A DNA stretch of 38,808 nt from Corallococcus interemptor (lineage in GTDB: Bacteria; Myxococcota; Myxococcia; Myxococcales; Myxococcaceae): the NCBI RefSeq assembly GCF_003668875.1, contig NZ_RAWM01000086.1:1-38808 (forward strand), written 5' to 3'. The translations under genes were made by a program, and so were the position numbers. How positions within the stretch are numbered: the first letter of the stretch is position 1; every line of letters starts with the position of its first letter. The notes under the pieces are model-generated. The model saw only the letters and a list, made by a program, of their open reading frames with translations. It was not told the DNA's origin and did not search any database. Below, one piece after another: positions 23,850-33,046 of this stretch.

Positions 23850-25334
23850 TCACGTGCGCGGCGCGCGGGTGGCCGGCGTCGCGCGGGTGGGCGCCTCCCG
23901 CTGGCGGTCCACGGCGGTCTCCAGCCGCTGCGAGTCGCGCAGCCGCTCCGGGAAGAGCCGGCCCGCCAGCGCCGCCAGGGCCGTATCGCGCGCGGGGGGG
24001 CTCGCGGCCACCAGCCGGTCCGCCATGGCGTGCGCGGTGGGGAAGCGGGCCGAGGGGTCCTTGGACAGCGCCACCGACAGCACGTTCCACACGGGCGCGG
24101 GCACCTCCGGGGGCTTCGTCAGCTTCTCCTGGCAGATGGCCTTCATGGTGTCCAACTCGTCGTCGCGCTCGAAGGCGCGGCGGCCCGTGAGGGCCTGGTA
24201 GAGGACGAGCCCCATGGCGAACAGGTCGCTGCGCGCATCCAGCTTGTGGCCCAGCGCCTGCTCCGGGGACATGTAGAGCGGCTTGCCCTTCACGATGCCC
24301 GGCAGCGTCACCGTGCGCTGCGCGCGCACCTTGGCCACGCCGAAGTCCAGCACCTTCACCTGGCCATCGAAGGCAATCATCAGGTTGTGCGGCGACAGGT
24401 CGCGGTGCACCAGCTCCAGGGGCGCGCCGTCCTCGCCCTTGAGCGCGTGCGCGGCGTTGAGCCCCATCAAGGCCTGCGACACGATGGCGGACGCCACCGG
24501 CGGCTCCAGCGGGCCCTTGTTCGCGCGCAGGAGCCGGTCCAGGTCGATGCCGTTCACCAGCTCCATGGCGATGTAGTACGCGCCCTGCGCCTCGCCGAAG
24601 TCGTAGACGTGCACCAGGTTGGGGTGCGACAGCCGCAGGCCGATGCGCGCCTCGTCCAGGAACTGCTGCACCATCTCCGGCTGCGCCGTCAGGTGGGGCA
24701 GGATGCGCTTGAGCGCCACCAGCCGCCCCAGCCCCTCCGGCCCGCGCGTGCGCGCAATCAGCACCTGCGCCATGCCGCCCGTGCCCAGGGGCTTCACGAC
24801 CTCATAGCGGCCAATGCGCCCGCGGTTGACGGGCGTGCCCTCCACGTCCAGCTCGTCCAGCCGCTCCAGGGGGCCGCGCCCGTCCGTCAGGGCGAGGAAG
24901 GACAGCACCGCCGAGTCCAGCTGTTCGCCAATCGCCGCCACCAGCCCCATCACCCGCTGGCCGCCGTCCGCGAAGTCCCCGTCCACCACCAGGCCCAGTC
25001 CGCCCAGGTTCAGCCGCCCCAGGGTGAGCTGCTGGCAAAAGAGCATCCGGCCTTCGCGCAGCTTCCGGGGGCCGCTCCAGTGGGCCGCCTCGAAGACGTC
25101 CACGCCCAGTTCGCCCAGCACGCGCGTCAGCACCGGGCCGCGCGTGCCCCGCAGCGACACGAAGCCCGCCTTCGCGTGCACCATGCGGGCGCACTGCGTG
25201 AGGAACACGTCCAGGCCGGTGTCGAGGTCCAGCCCCCGCTCCAGGCAGTCCTCGAGGATGTCGTCGGCCATCCGGTTCACGGCCATCAGGCCGCGCAGGA
25301 AGGCCAGCTCTTCTTCCGGGGATTGGAACGCCAC
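23850..25334 (-). CDS. Ser/Thr protein kinase with N-terminal GAF-like domain
   Basis: A 494-residue soluble Hanks-type kinase. Residues 1-160 resemble a GAF domain (AFLRGLMAVNRMADDILEDC start, RMVHAKAGFVSLRGTRG core) that could sense a small molecule. The kinase domain (about 176-445) has the Gly loop LGTGGMAQV, catalytic Lys209 (LVALKRI), VHRDLSPHNLM with Asp312, DFG at 330-332 and MSPEQA. The SPHN variant of the catalytic loop is common in myxobacterial kinases. No membrane helix follows. Its start is a GTG without a clear ribosome site. It is 55 bp downstream of a small membrane-protein gene on the same strand, with a palindrome between. Confidence 0.92.
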   Translation of the reverse strand: MAFQSPEEELAFLRGLMAVNRMADDILEDCLERGLDLDTGLDVFLTQCARMVHAKAGFVSLRGTRGPVLTRVLGELGVDVFEAAHWSGPRKLREGRMLFCQQLTLGRLNLGGLGLVVDGDFADGGQRVMGLVAAIGEQLDSAVLSFLALTDGRGPLERLDELDVEGTPVNRGRIGRYEVVKPLGTGGMAQVLIARTRGPEGLGRLVALKRILPHLTAQPEMVQQFLDEARIGLRLSHPNLVHVYDFGEAQGAYYIAMELVNGIDLDRLLRANKGPLEPPVASAIVSQALMGLNAAHALKGEDGAPLELVHRDLSPHNLMIAFDGQVKVLDFGVAKVRAQRTVTLPGIVKGKPLYMSPEQALGHKLDARSDLFAMGLVLYQALTGRRAFERDDELDTMKAICQEKLTKPPEVPAPVWNVLSVALSKDPSARFPTAHAMADRLVAASPPARDTALAALAGRLFPERLRDSQRLETAVDRQREAPTRATPATRAPRT

Positions 25335-25373
25335 GCGCCCATCAATACCCGAAAACCCGGCGGGGATGGAGCG

Positions 25374-25386
25374 CCCACCGGGTGGG
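25374..25386. repeat. 13-nt palindrome CCCACCGGGTGGG
   Basis: Perfect 6-1-6 inverted repeat directly after the stop of the small membrane coiled-coil gene (25390) and 40 bp before the kinase start. It may end or attenuate transcription between the two genes. Confidence 0.4.
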
Positions 25387-25389
25387 ACG

Positions 25390-25692
25390 TCAGACGCGCT
25401 CGCGGTCCACGCGGACCACCGGCGCCAGGCGCTCGGGGAGTTCCGGGCGCTCGGCCGACGCGCGGGTCACCGGGTGCTCCAGCATGCCGTGCCGGTCCAG
25501 CATGTGCTCCAGGTGCGCCACGCGCGCGCGCAGCCCCTCCAGCTCCCCGGCGGGCCGGGCCTGGACCTCGCGCACGCGCAGCCACGTCTCCATCACGGGC
25601 TTGAGTGCGAAGCGCAGCGTGAGGCCGAACAGGGGTACGCCGACGGTCATGCCGGTGACCATGATGATCATCACGGCTTCAGTCAGTTCCAT
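25390..25692 (-). CDS. Small membrane coiled-coil protein of unknown function
   Basis: A 100-residue protein with one N-terminal membrane helix (AVMIIMVTGMTVGVPLFGLTL), a short basic stretch and a predicted coiled coil (about 45-72: GELEGLRARVAHLEHML), then an Arg/Glu/Pro-rich tail. The outline recalls PspB-like proteins but there is no convincing sequence match. GGAG lies 8 nt before ATG 25692. It sits between dnaK and a kinase gene, beyond the strong dnaK terminator, so it likely has its own promoter. Confidence 0.65.
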   Translation of the reverse strand: MELTEAVMIIMVTGMTVGVPLFGLTLRFALKPVMETWLRVREVQARPAGELEGLRARVAHLEHMLDRHGMLEHPVTRASAERPELPERLAPVVRVDRERV

Positions 25693-25739
25693 GAGGGAGG
25701 CTCCGGGAAAAGAGGCGGACGCCCGGGACTACGAACGGG

Positions 25740-25763
25740 GGGCCGGGTGATTGCACCCGGCCC
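25740..25763 (-). terminator. Terminator hairpin after dnaK
   Basis: A perfect 10-bp GC-rich stem (25740-25749 with 25754-25763) closes an ATTG loop, 8 bp beyond the dnaK stop. No T run follows on the minus strand, but the strength and position support termination of the grpE-dnaK transcript. Confidence 0.7.
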
Positions 25764-25771
25764 GCGAGGCC

Positions 25772-27601
25772 TCAGCCGGACTTGGCCTGGTCCGTGTAGA
25801 TGGCGTCCGCGATGCGGTAGGCGCTGCCCTCCAGGCGCTGGAAGGCCTCCTTGAGGGCGCCCGCGTCGGAGGTGTTGAGCACGGAGCGCAGGCGCTCCAG
25901 GTCCGCCTGGATTTCGCCGCGGTCCTTCTCCGACAGGAGGTTGGCGTACTCCTCCAGGCTCTTCTCCGTGGTGTAGATGAGCCCGTCCGCGTTGTTGCGC
26001 AGCTCCGCCAGCTCCTTCTTCTTCTTGTCGTCCGCGGAGTGCGACTGGGCGTCGGTGATCATCGCCTGGATTTCGGCCTCGGTGAGGCCGGAGTTGCCCA
26101 CCACGCGCACCTGCTGCTGCTTGCCGGTGCCCAGGTCGCGCGCGCTCACGTGCACGATGCCGTTCGCGTCGATGTCGAAGGACACCTCAATCTGCGGCAC
26201 ACCGCGCGGCGCGGGCGGGATGCCGACGAGCTCGAAGCGCGCCAGCGTCTTGTTGTCCGCGGCCATCTCGCGCTCGCCCTGCAGGACGTGCACGGACACG
26301 AGCGGCTGGTTGTCCACCGCCGTGGAGAACACCTGGCCCTTCTTGCAGGGGATGGTGGTGTTCTTGTCGATGATCTTCGTGAAGACGCCGCCCGCGGTCT
26401 CCACGCCCAGCGACAGCGGCGTGACGTCCAGCAGGAGGACGTCCTTCACCTCGCCCTTGAGCACGCCGCCCTGGATGGCCGCGCCCACGGCGACGACCTC
26501 GTCCGGGTTGATGCCCTTGTGGGGCTCCTTGCCGAAGAACTCCTTCACCTTCTGCTGCACGCGCGGCATGCGCGTCATGCCGCCCACCAGGAGGACCTGG
26601 TTGATGGCCTGCGCGGTGATGCCCGCGTCCTTGAGCGCGATGCGGCACGGCTCGATGGAGCGGTCGATGAGGTCCGCGACCAGGGCCTCGAAGGTGGACC
26701 GGTCCACGGTCTCCGTGAGGTGCTTGGGGCCGGACGCGTCCGCGGTGATGAACGGGAGGTTGACCTCCGTCTCCGGCGCGCTGGACAGCTCGTGCTTGGC
26801 GCGCTCCGCCGCTTCCTTCAGGCGCTGGAGCGCCATGCGGTCCTTGCGCAGGTCCAGGCCGTTGTTCTGTTCCGCGAAGCGCTTGGCCAGGTAGTCGATG
26901 AGGCGCTGGTCGAAGTCCTCGCCGCCCAGGAACGTGTCGCCGTTGGTGCTCTTCACTTCGAACACGCCGGCGGTGAGCTCCAGGATGGAGATATCGAACG
27001 TGCCGCCGCCCAGGTCGTAGACGGCCACGCGCTCCGTGGTGGCGTCCTTCACCTTGTCCAGGCCGTACGCGAGCGCGGCGGCCGTGGGCTCGTTGATGAT
27101 GCGCAGCACGTTGAGGCCCGCGATGCGGCCCGCGTCCTTGGTGGCCTGGCGCTGGCTGTCGTTGAAGTACGCGGGGACGGTGATGACCGCCTCGGTGACG
27201 GGCTCGCCGAGGTAGTCCTCCGCCGTCTGCTTCATCTTCATCAGCACGATGGCGGAGACTTCCGGCGGGCTGTAGCCCTTGCCCCGGATCTCCACCCACG
27301 CATCACCATTCGGGCTGGGGGCCACCTTGAAGGAGGAGACGCCAATGGCCTTCCTCGCCTCCGGCGAGTCGTACTTGCGGCCGATGAGGCGCTTGGCCGC
27401 GAAGACCGTGTTCTCCGGGTTGGTGATGGCCTGCCGCTTGGCAATCTGGCCCACCAGGCGTTCACCGGAGTCGGTGAAGCCCACCATGGAGGGTGTGGTG
27501 CGGCTGCCTTCGCTGTTGGGGATGACCACCGGCTCGCCGCCTTCCATCACGGCGACGCACGAGTTGGTGGTGCCCAGGTCGATTCCAATCACCTTCGCCA
27601 T
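25772..27601 (-). CDS. dnaK: Chaperone protein DnaK (Hsp70)
   Basis: A 609-residue Hsp70 chaperone that folds client proteins with DnaJ and GrpE. The nucleotide-binding domain is intact: [67 protein letters not shown]. The substrate domain begins near 390 with [14 protein letters not shown]. The lid ends at [14 protein letters not shown]: the disordered acidic tail (EEVD-like end in E. coli, 638 residues) is absent. grpE is 2 bp upstream and clearly co-transcribed. No dnaJ is adjacent. A strong hairpin follows. Confidence 0.98.
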   Translation of the reverse strand: MAKVIGIDLGTTNSCVAVMEGGEPVVIPNSEGSRTTPSMVGFTDSGERLVGQIAKRQAITNPENTVFAAKRLIGRKYDSPEARKAIGVSSFKVAPSPNGDAWVEIRGKGYSPPEVSAIVLMKMKQTAEDYLGEPVTEAVITVPAYFNDSQRQATKDAGRIAGLNVLRIINEPTAAALAYGLDKVKDATTERVAVYDLGGGTFDISILELTAGVFEVKSTNGDTFLGGEDFDQRLIDYLAKRFAEQNNGLDLRKDRMALQRLKEAAERAKHELSSAPETEVNLPFITADASGPKHLTETVDRSTFEALVADLIDRSIEPCRIALKDAGITAQAINQVLLVGGMTRMPRVQQKVKEFFGKEPHKGINPDEVVAVGAAIQGGVLKGEVKDVLLLDVTPLSLGVETAGGVFTKIIDKNTTIPCKKGQVFSTAVDNQPLVSVHVLQGEREMAADNKTLARFELVGIPPAPRGVPQIEVSFDIDANGIVHVSARDLGTGKQQQVRVVGNSGLTEAEIQAMITDAQSHSADDKKKKELAELRNNADGLIYTTEKSLEEYANLLSEKDRGEIQADLERLRSVLNTSDAGALKEAFQRLEGSAYRIADAIYTDQAKSG

Positions 27602-27603
27602 GA

Positions 27604-28449
27604 CTACTGCTCCCCCCCGGAGGAACTGCCGGACGGCGCGGAAGTCTGGGGCTCCGCGCCGCTGCCTTCTTCAGAAGCCTTGGGTGCTTCAGTGCTGGCC
27701 GCGGGCGCGGCCGCTTCCGGCGCGCGGGCGACGACGACCATGGCGGGACGCACCAGGCGGTCGTTGAGATAGAAGCCGCGCGTCACCTCGAAGAGCACGT
27801 GGCCCGCCGGGACGTCCGCGGACTCCACCTGCTGGATGGCTTCGTGCACGCGCGGGTCGAAGGGCTGGCCCTTGGCGGAGAAGCCCTTCACGCCGTGGCG
27901 GGCGAGCGAGTCCTCGAAGGACTTGCGCGTCATGGCCACGCCCTTCTGGAAGCTGTCGAAGTCGGAGGACTTGCTGGCGGCGTCGAGCGCGCGGTCCATG
28001 TTGTCCACCACGGGGAGCAGGTCCTTGAGGAGCTTCTCCACGCCGAACTTCTGGACGTCCTCCTTCTCCTTCTGCGCGCGCTTCCTGTAGTTCTCCAGGT
28101 CCGCGGCGGAGCGGATGGCCCGGTCCTGGAAGTCCTTGGCGCGCTCGTGCGCCTCCTTCAGGCGCTCCAGCGTCTCGCGCGCCTTGGTCTGGCTGAAGTC
28201 CAGCTGCGCGCGCAGCGACTCCACCTCCTGGCGGAGCGCGGCCGCGTCCTCGGTGGGGGGAGCGACTTCGGGGGTGGAGGCGTCCGCGTCCCCGGCGGCA
28301 GCAGCGGAGACGTCCAGCTCCACCTCCGTGCCCGCGCTGTCCGCGTCCTCGTCCATCCGACGCTCGACGCTGCGAACCGCATCGTCGATCACGTCCTGCC
28401 CGATGTCCGTCTGGATGCTGCCCTTGTCATTGTCCTTGGTACCCGACAC
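27604..28449 (-). CDS. grpE: Nucleotide exchange factor GrpE
   Basis: The DnaK nucleotide-exchange factor, here about 281 residues, longer than E. coli GrpE (197). An acidic, low-complexity N-terminus (about 1-65) precedes the coiled-coil dimerisation helix ([18 protein letters not shown] ... [19 protein letters not shown]) and the beta-wing head ([46 protein letters not shown]). A Ser/Glu/Ala-rich tail follows. The frame opens at TTG 28485, but GTG 28449 is preferred. Just upstream GATAGT (28462-28457) resembles a -10 box 7 nt before this GTG, with a weak TTGGAT 17 bp above it, so the message may be leaderless; this is tentative. First gene of grpE-dnaK. Confidence 0.93.
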   Translation of the reverse strand: MSGTKDNDKGSIQTDIGQDVIDDAVRSVERRMDEDADSAGTEVELDVSAAAAGDADASTPEVAPPTEDAAALRQEVESLRAQLDFSQTKARETLERLKEAHERAKDFQDRAIRSAADLENYRKRAQKEKEDVQKFGVEKLLKDLLPVVDNMDRALDAASKSSDFDSFQKGVAMTRKSFEDSLARHGVKGFSAKGQPFDPRVHEAIQQVESADVPAGHVLFEVTRGFYLNDRLVRPAMVVVARAPEAAAPAASTEAPKASEEGSGAEPQTSAPSGSSSGGEQ

Positions 28450-28550
28450 GGCGCGCACTATCTCACGCGACGCGGAGCGATCCAACAGGACCCGGGCGGC
28501 CGCGCGTGCCCGGCGTGCGGGCAGGCGCGGGCTTCATGGGGAACGGAACT

Positions 28551-29069
28551 TCACGCCCCGGGCGCGGGTTTCTTGCGGCCCAACGTTTTCTTGGAAGCTG
28601 GTTTCTTCGGGGCCCGGGCGCCCTTGGCGGCGGCGGGGGCGCCGGCGGTCTTCTTGCGGCCAATGGACTTGTTTCCGCCCTTGGCCGGGCTGGCGGACTT
28701 CGCGCGGGCCGGGCGGCTGGGGGCGGCCTCCGCCTCCGGGGCGGCCTTGGAGGCCCTGGGGGCCTTGTCCTCCGCGGCGGGCGGAGGGGGGGTGGCGCCG
28801 GAGCCGGAGCCGGGCTTGAAGGCCTCCTCGACGGAGGTCTCCACGCGGCGCACGGCGGTCTCAATCTTCTCCGCGGCCGTCTTGGTGGTGGCGGTGGCCC
28901 AGGTGCGCAGCTGCGCCAGGCCTTCCTTGACCTTGGCCTGCTTGTCCGGGTCCTTCACCTCCTTGAGGAGGCGCTCGGCCTCGCCCCGGAGGTCGTCCGT
29001 GGTGCGCTTGAGCTCGTCACCGGTGCGCTTGAGGAAGTCCATCAACTGCCTGTCCCACTTCTCGGCCAT
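28551..29069 (-). CDS. Basic-tailed, histone H1-like protein with helical N-terminus
   Basis: A 172-residue protein of two halves. Residues 1-92 are highly charged and helical (MDFLKRTGDELKRTTDDLRG ... WATATTKTAAEKIETAVRRVE), likely a coiled coil. The rest is Ala/Pro/Lys-rich and strongly basic, with two related SIGRKKT/TLGRKKP motifs, much like the tails of eukaryotic H1 or bacterial HU/AlgP-type proteins. Binding to DNA or other polyanions is inferred from composition only. ATG 29069 has GGAGGAGA about 7 nt upstream. It is upstream of grpE on the same strand, separated by about 100 bp, and divergent from the EEP/LTD lipoprotein. Confidence 0.78.
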   Translation of the reverse strand: MAEKWDRQLMDFLKRTGDELKRTTDDLRGEAERLLKEVKDPDKQAKVKEGLAQLRTWATATTKTAAEKIETAVRRVETSVEEAFKPGSGSGATPPPPAAEDKAPRASKAAPEAEAAPSRPARAKSASPAKGGNKSIGRKKTAGAPAAAKGARAPKKPASKKTLGRKKPAPGA

Positions 29070-29311
29070 GACGCGTCTCCTCCGTCTGCTCGAAGCCATC
29101 CAACCGCACGTATGGACCGCGCGCAAAGCCTCCCGCGCTGTCCAGGTAGGACGGCGGAGCGCGCCAACGATTGCCTTGTGGCAGTGCGTCAGGGGCTCCG
29201 CCGGGGTGCAAGCGGGGGGACTCGCGACAGTCTGATGCAAGACACGTTAAGGTGCGTGCCCTCTTCCGGGAAAGCCGCGTTGGGGCGGGCCCGGTGCTGG
29301 AGTGTCCCTTT

Positions 29312-31603
29312 ATGGCGTCCCGGTCCTTGCGAGCGCTCGCGTCGCTCGTCCTCGTCACCTCCGTCGTCACGTTGGCCGCCTGTGGTTCCGGGGAGCCGGG
29401 GTCCACGGGGCCGGTGCTGCCCCAGGTGACGCTGCCGGCGGCCACGGTGGGGGCGGCCTATGAGAAGGTGCTCACGGCGACGGGCGGCACGCCGCCGCTC
29501 ACGTACACGGTGGACCAGGTCCCGCCGGGCTTCTCCTTCTATGGAGACACCGGACGGCTGGTGGGCCCCGCCACGACGGCCGGCGAGTGGACGCTGACGG
29601 TGTCCGTGCGCGACGCGAAGGGGCTCCAGAGCTCCCGGGGCTATGCGCTGCGCGTGTGGTCCACGCCGGTCATCACCACGATGTCGCCGCTGCCGGCCGT
29701 GAAGGAGGGCAGCGCCTACACCTTCACCTTCGGCGCCACGGGCGGCGCGCAGCCCCTGACCTGGTCGCAGGCGGGCGGGGCGATTCCGAACGGCCTGACG
29801 TTGACGGAGGACGGGGTGCTCACCGGCACGCCGCGGGGCCCGGCGCTGTATGAGTTCACCGTGCGGGTGAAGGACGCGAACGGGGCGCTCGCGGAGGCGG
29901 TCCTCCAGCTGCCCGTGCAGACGTCGTCCGGTGAGCTGCCCGACGGCGGCCCGGTGACGGACGGCGGGACGCAGACGGACGGCGGGACGCAGCCGACGGC
30001 GACCTTCAAGGTGGGCAACTGGAACATCGAGTGGTTCGGCTCCACGACCGAGGGCCCCACGGACGAGGCGCTGCAGCTGGCCAACGCGAAGGCGGTCATC
30101 GCGGACGCGGGGCCGGAAGTGATGGGCGTAGCGGAGATCGTCAGCGAGGAGGCGTTCAACTCGCTGAAGAACGGGCTGTCTGGCTACGACGGCGTGCTCG
30201 CCAGCGGCTGGCCCTACGGTCTGACGGACCAGAAGGTGGGCGTGCTCTACAAGACGGACTCGGTGCAACTGGTGAGCTCGAGCGTCGTGCTGACCGAGTG
30301 CGCGCAGGACTTCGCCTACCGGCCGCCCCTGCGCGTGAACCTGAAGGTGCTCAACACCGCGACGGCGGTGGACCTGACGGTGATGGTGCTGCACATGAAG
30401 GCGTACGCGGATCCGGATTCGTACGCGCGGCGCCAGGCGGCGGCGTATTGCCTCAAGAACTACCTGGACACGTCCCTGCCGACGCAGAACGTGATGGTGC
30501 TGGGCGACTGGAACGACGACGTGGACGCGTCCATCTACACGCCCTACGCGTCCCCCTACGTGGACTTCGTGCAGGACCCCGCGCGCTACAAGTTCCTCAC
30601 CCAGGCGCTGTCGGAGTCCGGGGCGCGCTCGACGGTGAGCAACAGCCAGTTCATCGACCATCAGCTGGCGACGAACGAGCTGGCGGCGTACTACGTGCCG
30701 CCCACGGAGGTCATCAAGCCGAGCATCGTCAGCTACAAGGCCACCACGTCGGACCACTACCCCATCTTCAGCAGGTTCAACTTCGGCTCGGCCGCGCAGA
30801 CGCGCAGCGTGAGGCTGACCGCGCCCAACGGCGGCGAGACGCTGCAGGCGGGCAAGACGTTCAGCATCACCTGGACGTCCAGCAACGTGGCGCAGGTGGA
30901 CCTGACGTACACGCTGGACGGGACGGTGTGGCGTTCCCTGGCGTCGGGCCTGGCGGCGTCCAGCGGGCGCTACACGTGGACGGTGCCGAGTGAGTCCTCG
31001 ACGTCCGCGAAGGTGCGCGTGGCGGATTCGTCGCGCACGGACGTGTCGGACGTGAGCGACGGGGTGTTCACGCTGACGCGGCCGGTGCCGCAGGTGTTCA
31101 TCAACGAGTACCTGCCGCAGCCCAACCCTGCGGTCCCGGGCGGGACGACGCCGGACTACGACCAGCAGTTCGTGGAGATCTACAACGCCGGGCCGACGTC
31201 GGTGGACCTGAGCGACTGGACGATCCACGACGCGAAGACGTACTCGGGCCTGGAGGCGGCGCGGCACACGTTCGTGCCCGGCACGGTGTTGCCGGCGGGC
31301 AAGGGGTACGTGGTGTATTCCGGCGCGTCGGCGGTGCCGGCGGGGGCGCAGTACGCGACGTACGCCAACAACAACGGCTACGGGCTGCGCCTCGACCGGG
31401 GCATCAACCAGGGTGGCGCGGGCGACGCGGTGTACCTGGTGCGCGCGGACGGCACGGTGCAGGACAGCCACTCGTACCAGGTACCGGGCGTGGACGTGTA
31501 CCAGGGCTATTCGTTCAACCGCAGCCCGGACCTGAGCGCCACCGGGAATTGGAGCTACACCAACCCGACCCCGCGCACCCGGACGGACGGATCCCCGTTC
31601 TAA
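29312..31603 (+). CDS. Multidomain surface lipoprotein: Ig-like, EEP nuclease, Kre9-like and lamin-tail domains
   Basis: A 763-residue lipoprotein (signal ending TLAAC). Order: two Ig-like/He_PIG repeats (about 35-205; TGGTPPLTYTVDQVPPGFSF and TGGAQPLTWSQAGGAIPNGL), an Asp/Gly/Thr linker (DGGPVTDGGTQTDGGTQ), an EEP phosphodiesterase domain (about 230-500) with GNWNIEWF, MGVAEIVSEE, VLHMKAY, LGDWNDD and TTSDHYPIFSRF catalytic motifs, a Kre9/KNH-like domain (APNGGETLQAGKTFSITWTS), and a C-terminal lamin-tail domain (FINEYLPQPNP ... QFVEIYNAG ... VDLSDWTIHD). The set suggests an extracellular nuclease anchored at the outer membrane. GGAG lies 8 nt before ATG 29312. Confidence 0.9.
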   Translation: MASRSLRALASLVLVTSVVTLAACGSGEPGSTGPVLPQVTLPAATVGAAYEKVLTATGGTPPLTYTVDQVPPGFSFYGDTGRLVGPATTAGEWTLTVSVRDAKGLQSSRGYALRVWSTPVITTMSPLPAVKEGSAYTFTFGATGGAQPLTWSQAGGAIPNGLTLTEDGVLTGTPRGPALYEFTVRVKDANGALAEAVLQLPVQTSSGELPDGGPVTDGGTQTDGGTQPTATFKVGNWNIEWFGSTTEGPTDEALQLANAKAVIADAGPEVMGVAEIVSEEAFNSLKNGLSGYDGVLASGWPYGLTDQKVGVLYKTDSVQLVSSSVVLTECAQDFAYRPPLRVNLKVLNTATAVDLTVMVLHMKAYADPDSYARRQAAAYCLKNYLDTSLPTQNVMVLGDWNDDVDASIYTPYASPYVDFVQDPARYKFLTQALSESGARSTVSNSQFIDHQLATNELAAYYVPPTEVIKPSIVSYKATTSDHYPIFSRFNFGSAAQTRSVRLTAPNGGETLQAGKTFSITWTSSNVAQVDLTYTLDGTVWRSLASGLAASSGRYTWTVPSESSTSAKVRVADSSRTDVSDVSDGVFTLTRPVPQVFINEYLPQPNPAVPGGTTPDYDQQFVEIYNAGPTSVDLSDWTIHDAKTYSGLEAARHTFVPGTVLPAGKGYVVYSGASAVPAGAQYATYANNNGYGLRLDRGINQGGAGDAVYLVRADGTVQDSHSYQVPGVDVYQGYSFNRSPDLSATGNWSYTNPTPRTRTDGSPF

Positions 31604-31668
31604 ACGGGTTTCCGCGGGCCGCCCCCACGCCTCCGTCGCCGGAGACGTGAGGGCTTGGATGGCGGGGA

Positions 31669-32325
31669 CTACAGCCGGAACTGCACGCGCACGCCCGGCT
31701 GGATCCACATGTGGATCTGCTTCTCGCCGTCGGAGAGGTCGTTGCTGATTTCCGCGGCATCGCCCACGCGGATCGCGCCCTTGTTGTACTGCCCCACGGA
31801 CGCGGAGATGTAGGGCCCCACCGCGATGGAGCGGGTGAGCTGGAGGTCCACGCCGAAGTGGGCATGGCCCAGGTCATAGCCCTCGAGCTTGAACCAGGAG
31901 TTCCCCGCCCCTTCGCCCACTTCCAGCGAGCCAATCTCATAGCCCACGCCCACGCCCACCCACGGCGAGACGACGCCGTCCGGCCGGAAGTGGTAGTCCA
32001 GGTCGATGCCGAAGCGCAGGACCCTGCTCTTGCAGTCCGCGCCGTCCGCGCACTCGTCACCGGGACCGGAGCCGATGCCGTACTGGAAGTAGGCGCCCAG
32101 CGAGAGCTGCCGGTTGAAGAAGTAGGAGACGTCCACCTGCGGCGCCAGGGTGCTGCCGAACGTGTCCTTCAGCGAGAGGTTCGTGCCGGAGTCGCCCACC
32201 GGAATGCCATAGGCGCCGCGCACGCCCAGCGCGAGCCCGGAAGTCTTGGGCTCCTGCGCCGCGGCCGGCAGGGCTCCCAGGCAGGTGGTCAGCGCCAGCG
32301 ATGCGATGAGGTGTCGAGCAGTCAT
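31669..32325 (-). CDS. Outer-membrane beta-barrel protein
   Basis: A 218-residue exported protein with signal peptide MTARHLIASLALTTCLGALPAAAQ. The mature part alternates hydrophobic and polar residues in strands typical of an eight-stranded OmpA/OmpW-like barrel (GLALGVRGAYGIPVG, LAPQVDVSYFFNRQLSLGAYFQYGIG, SPWVGVGVGYEIGSLEV, VGPYISASVGQY), ending in a strand IQPGVRVQFRL. A Cys pair (ECADGADC) lies in a predicted loop. ATG 32325 is at the start of the signal peptide. Function unknown. It converges on the preceding lipoprotein gene. Confidence 0.8.
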   Translation of the reverse strand: MTARHLIASLALTTCLGALPAAAQEPKTSGLALGVRGAYGIPVGDSGTNLSLKDTFGSTLAPQVDVSYFFNRQLSLGAYFQYGIGSGPGDECADGADCKSRVLRFGIDLDYHFRPDGVVSPWVGVGVGYEIGSLEVGEGAGNSWFKLEGYDLGHAHFGVDLQLTRSIAVGPYISASVGQYNKGAIRVGDAAEISNDLSDGEKQIHMWIQPGVRVQFRL

Positions 32326-32517
32326 GTCGTCCAGGGAGTGAGGGCCGTCATCCGACGGCGTTGGGATTGACGCCGCCACGCATTGCAAGCCCACGGCCAG
32401 GGCCTCCCTGATGCGGGCGCCCTGTGCGGCAGGGATGGCAGGACATGGGAATGGCCCGGAAGCGCGACAGGAATGTCAGTCTTTCGATTCGGTCGTGCGA
32501 GAGTCCCGGCCCGAGCC

Positions 32518-32931
32518 ATGACCTCCGTCCTCACCGAAGACTCCGAAATCGTCCGCTGGCTGCGCGCTGAGCGCGAGGCCCGCGCGGAGGCCCACTTCGA
32601 TTCGCGGCACTACGGGCGCGCGCTGGCGCAGCGGGTGGCGGAGCTGCTGGACGCGGGGGCGGACCTGTCCATCACCACCGACCCTCGCGAAGGCGTGTCC
32701 CGCGCGCTGTGGCGCTCCGGGGATGGCACGTACGCGCAGGGCTTCCGGCACGTCCAGGGGGACTCGCGGGCGAAGCGGACCTTCGCGTCGCGGGATGAGT
32801 TCACGCGCTGGCTGGCGGAACAGAGTGATGAGTCCCTGGCGAAGGAGGACTTCCCGGACGACCCGCGCATGTGGGGCGTGGCGACGTTCAACCGCGAGTT
32901 CTTCGCGCGGAAGACGGGCCGGCGGTCGTAG
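32518..32931 (+). CDS. Hypothetical protein, small, charged and soluble
   Basis: A 137-residue protein of unknown family. It has charged helices (EIVRWLRAEREARAEAHF), an RALWRSGDGTYAQGFRHVQ strand-like centre, and an acidic segment (EQSDESLAKEDFPDDPRMW) before a basic end (ARKTGRRS). No signal or membrane helix. ATG 32518 is chosen; an in-frame ATG 32473 is possible but its extra residues look non-coding. Divergent from the barrel gene with 192 bp between, in which no convincing promoter was seen. Confidence 0.6.
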   Translation: MTSVLTEDSEIVRWLRAEREARAEAHFDSRHYGRALAQRVAELLDAGADLSITTDPREGVSRALWRSGDGTYAQGFRHVQGDSRAKRTFASRDEFTRWLAEQSDESLAKEDFPDDPRMWGVATFNREFFARKTGRRS

Positions 32932-33046
32932 GTAGGACTTTCCACCAACGACTCTTGAGGTAGTCTGGGTTTTCCTTTCCCCGGGCCGTGGTCTTCGTTG
33001 CGTGTCACCCCTATCTGTTAGGTTTGAAGGATGGAGGTGACCCGTG

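Noticed and set aside
28450-28485. TTG 28485 as the grpE start
   Set aside because: No ribosome site precedes it, and the extra 12 codons cover a possible -10 element; GTG 28449 gives a more natural N-terminus.
29189-31708. Very long open frame on the minus strand opposite the EEP/LTD lipoprotein gene
   Set aside because: His/Arg/Val-rich composition without domains is what high-GC antisense frames give; the + strand frame has complete domains and catalytic motifs.
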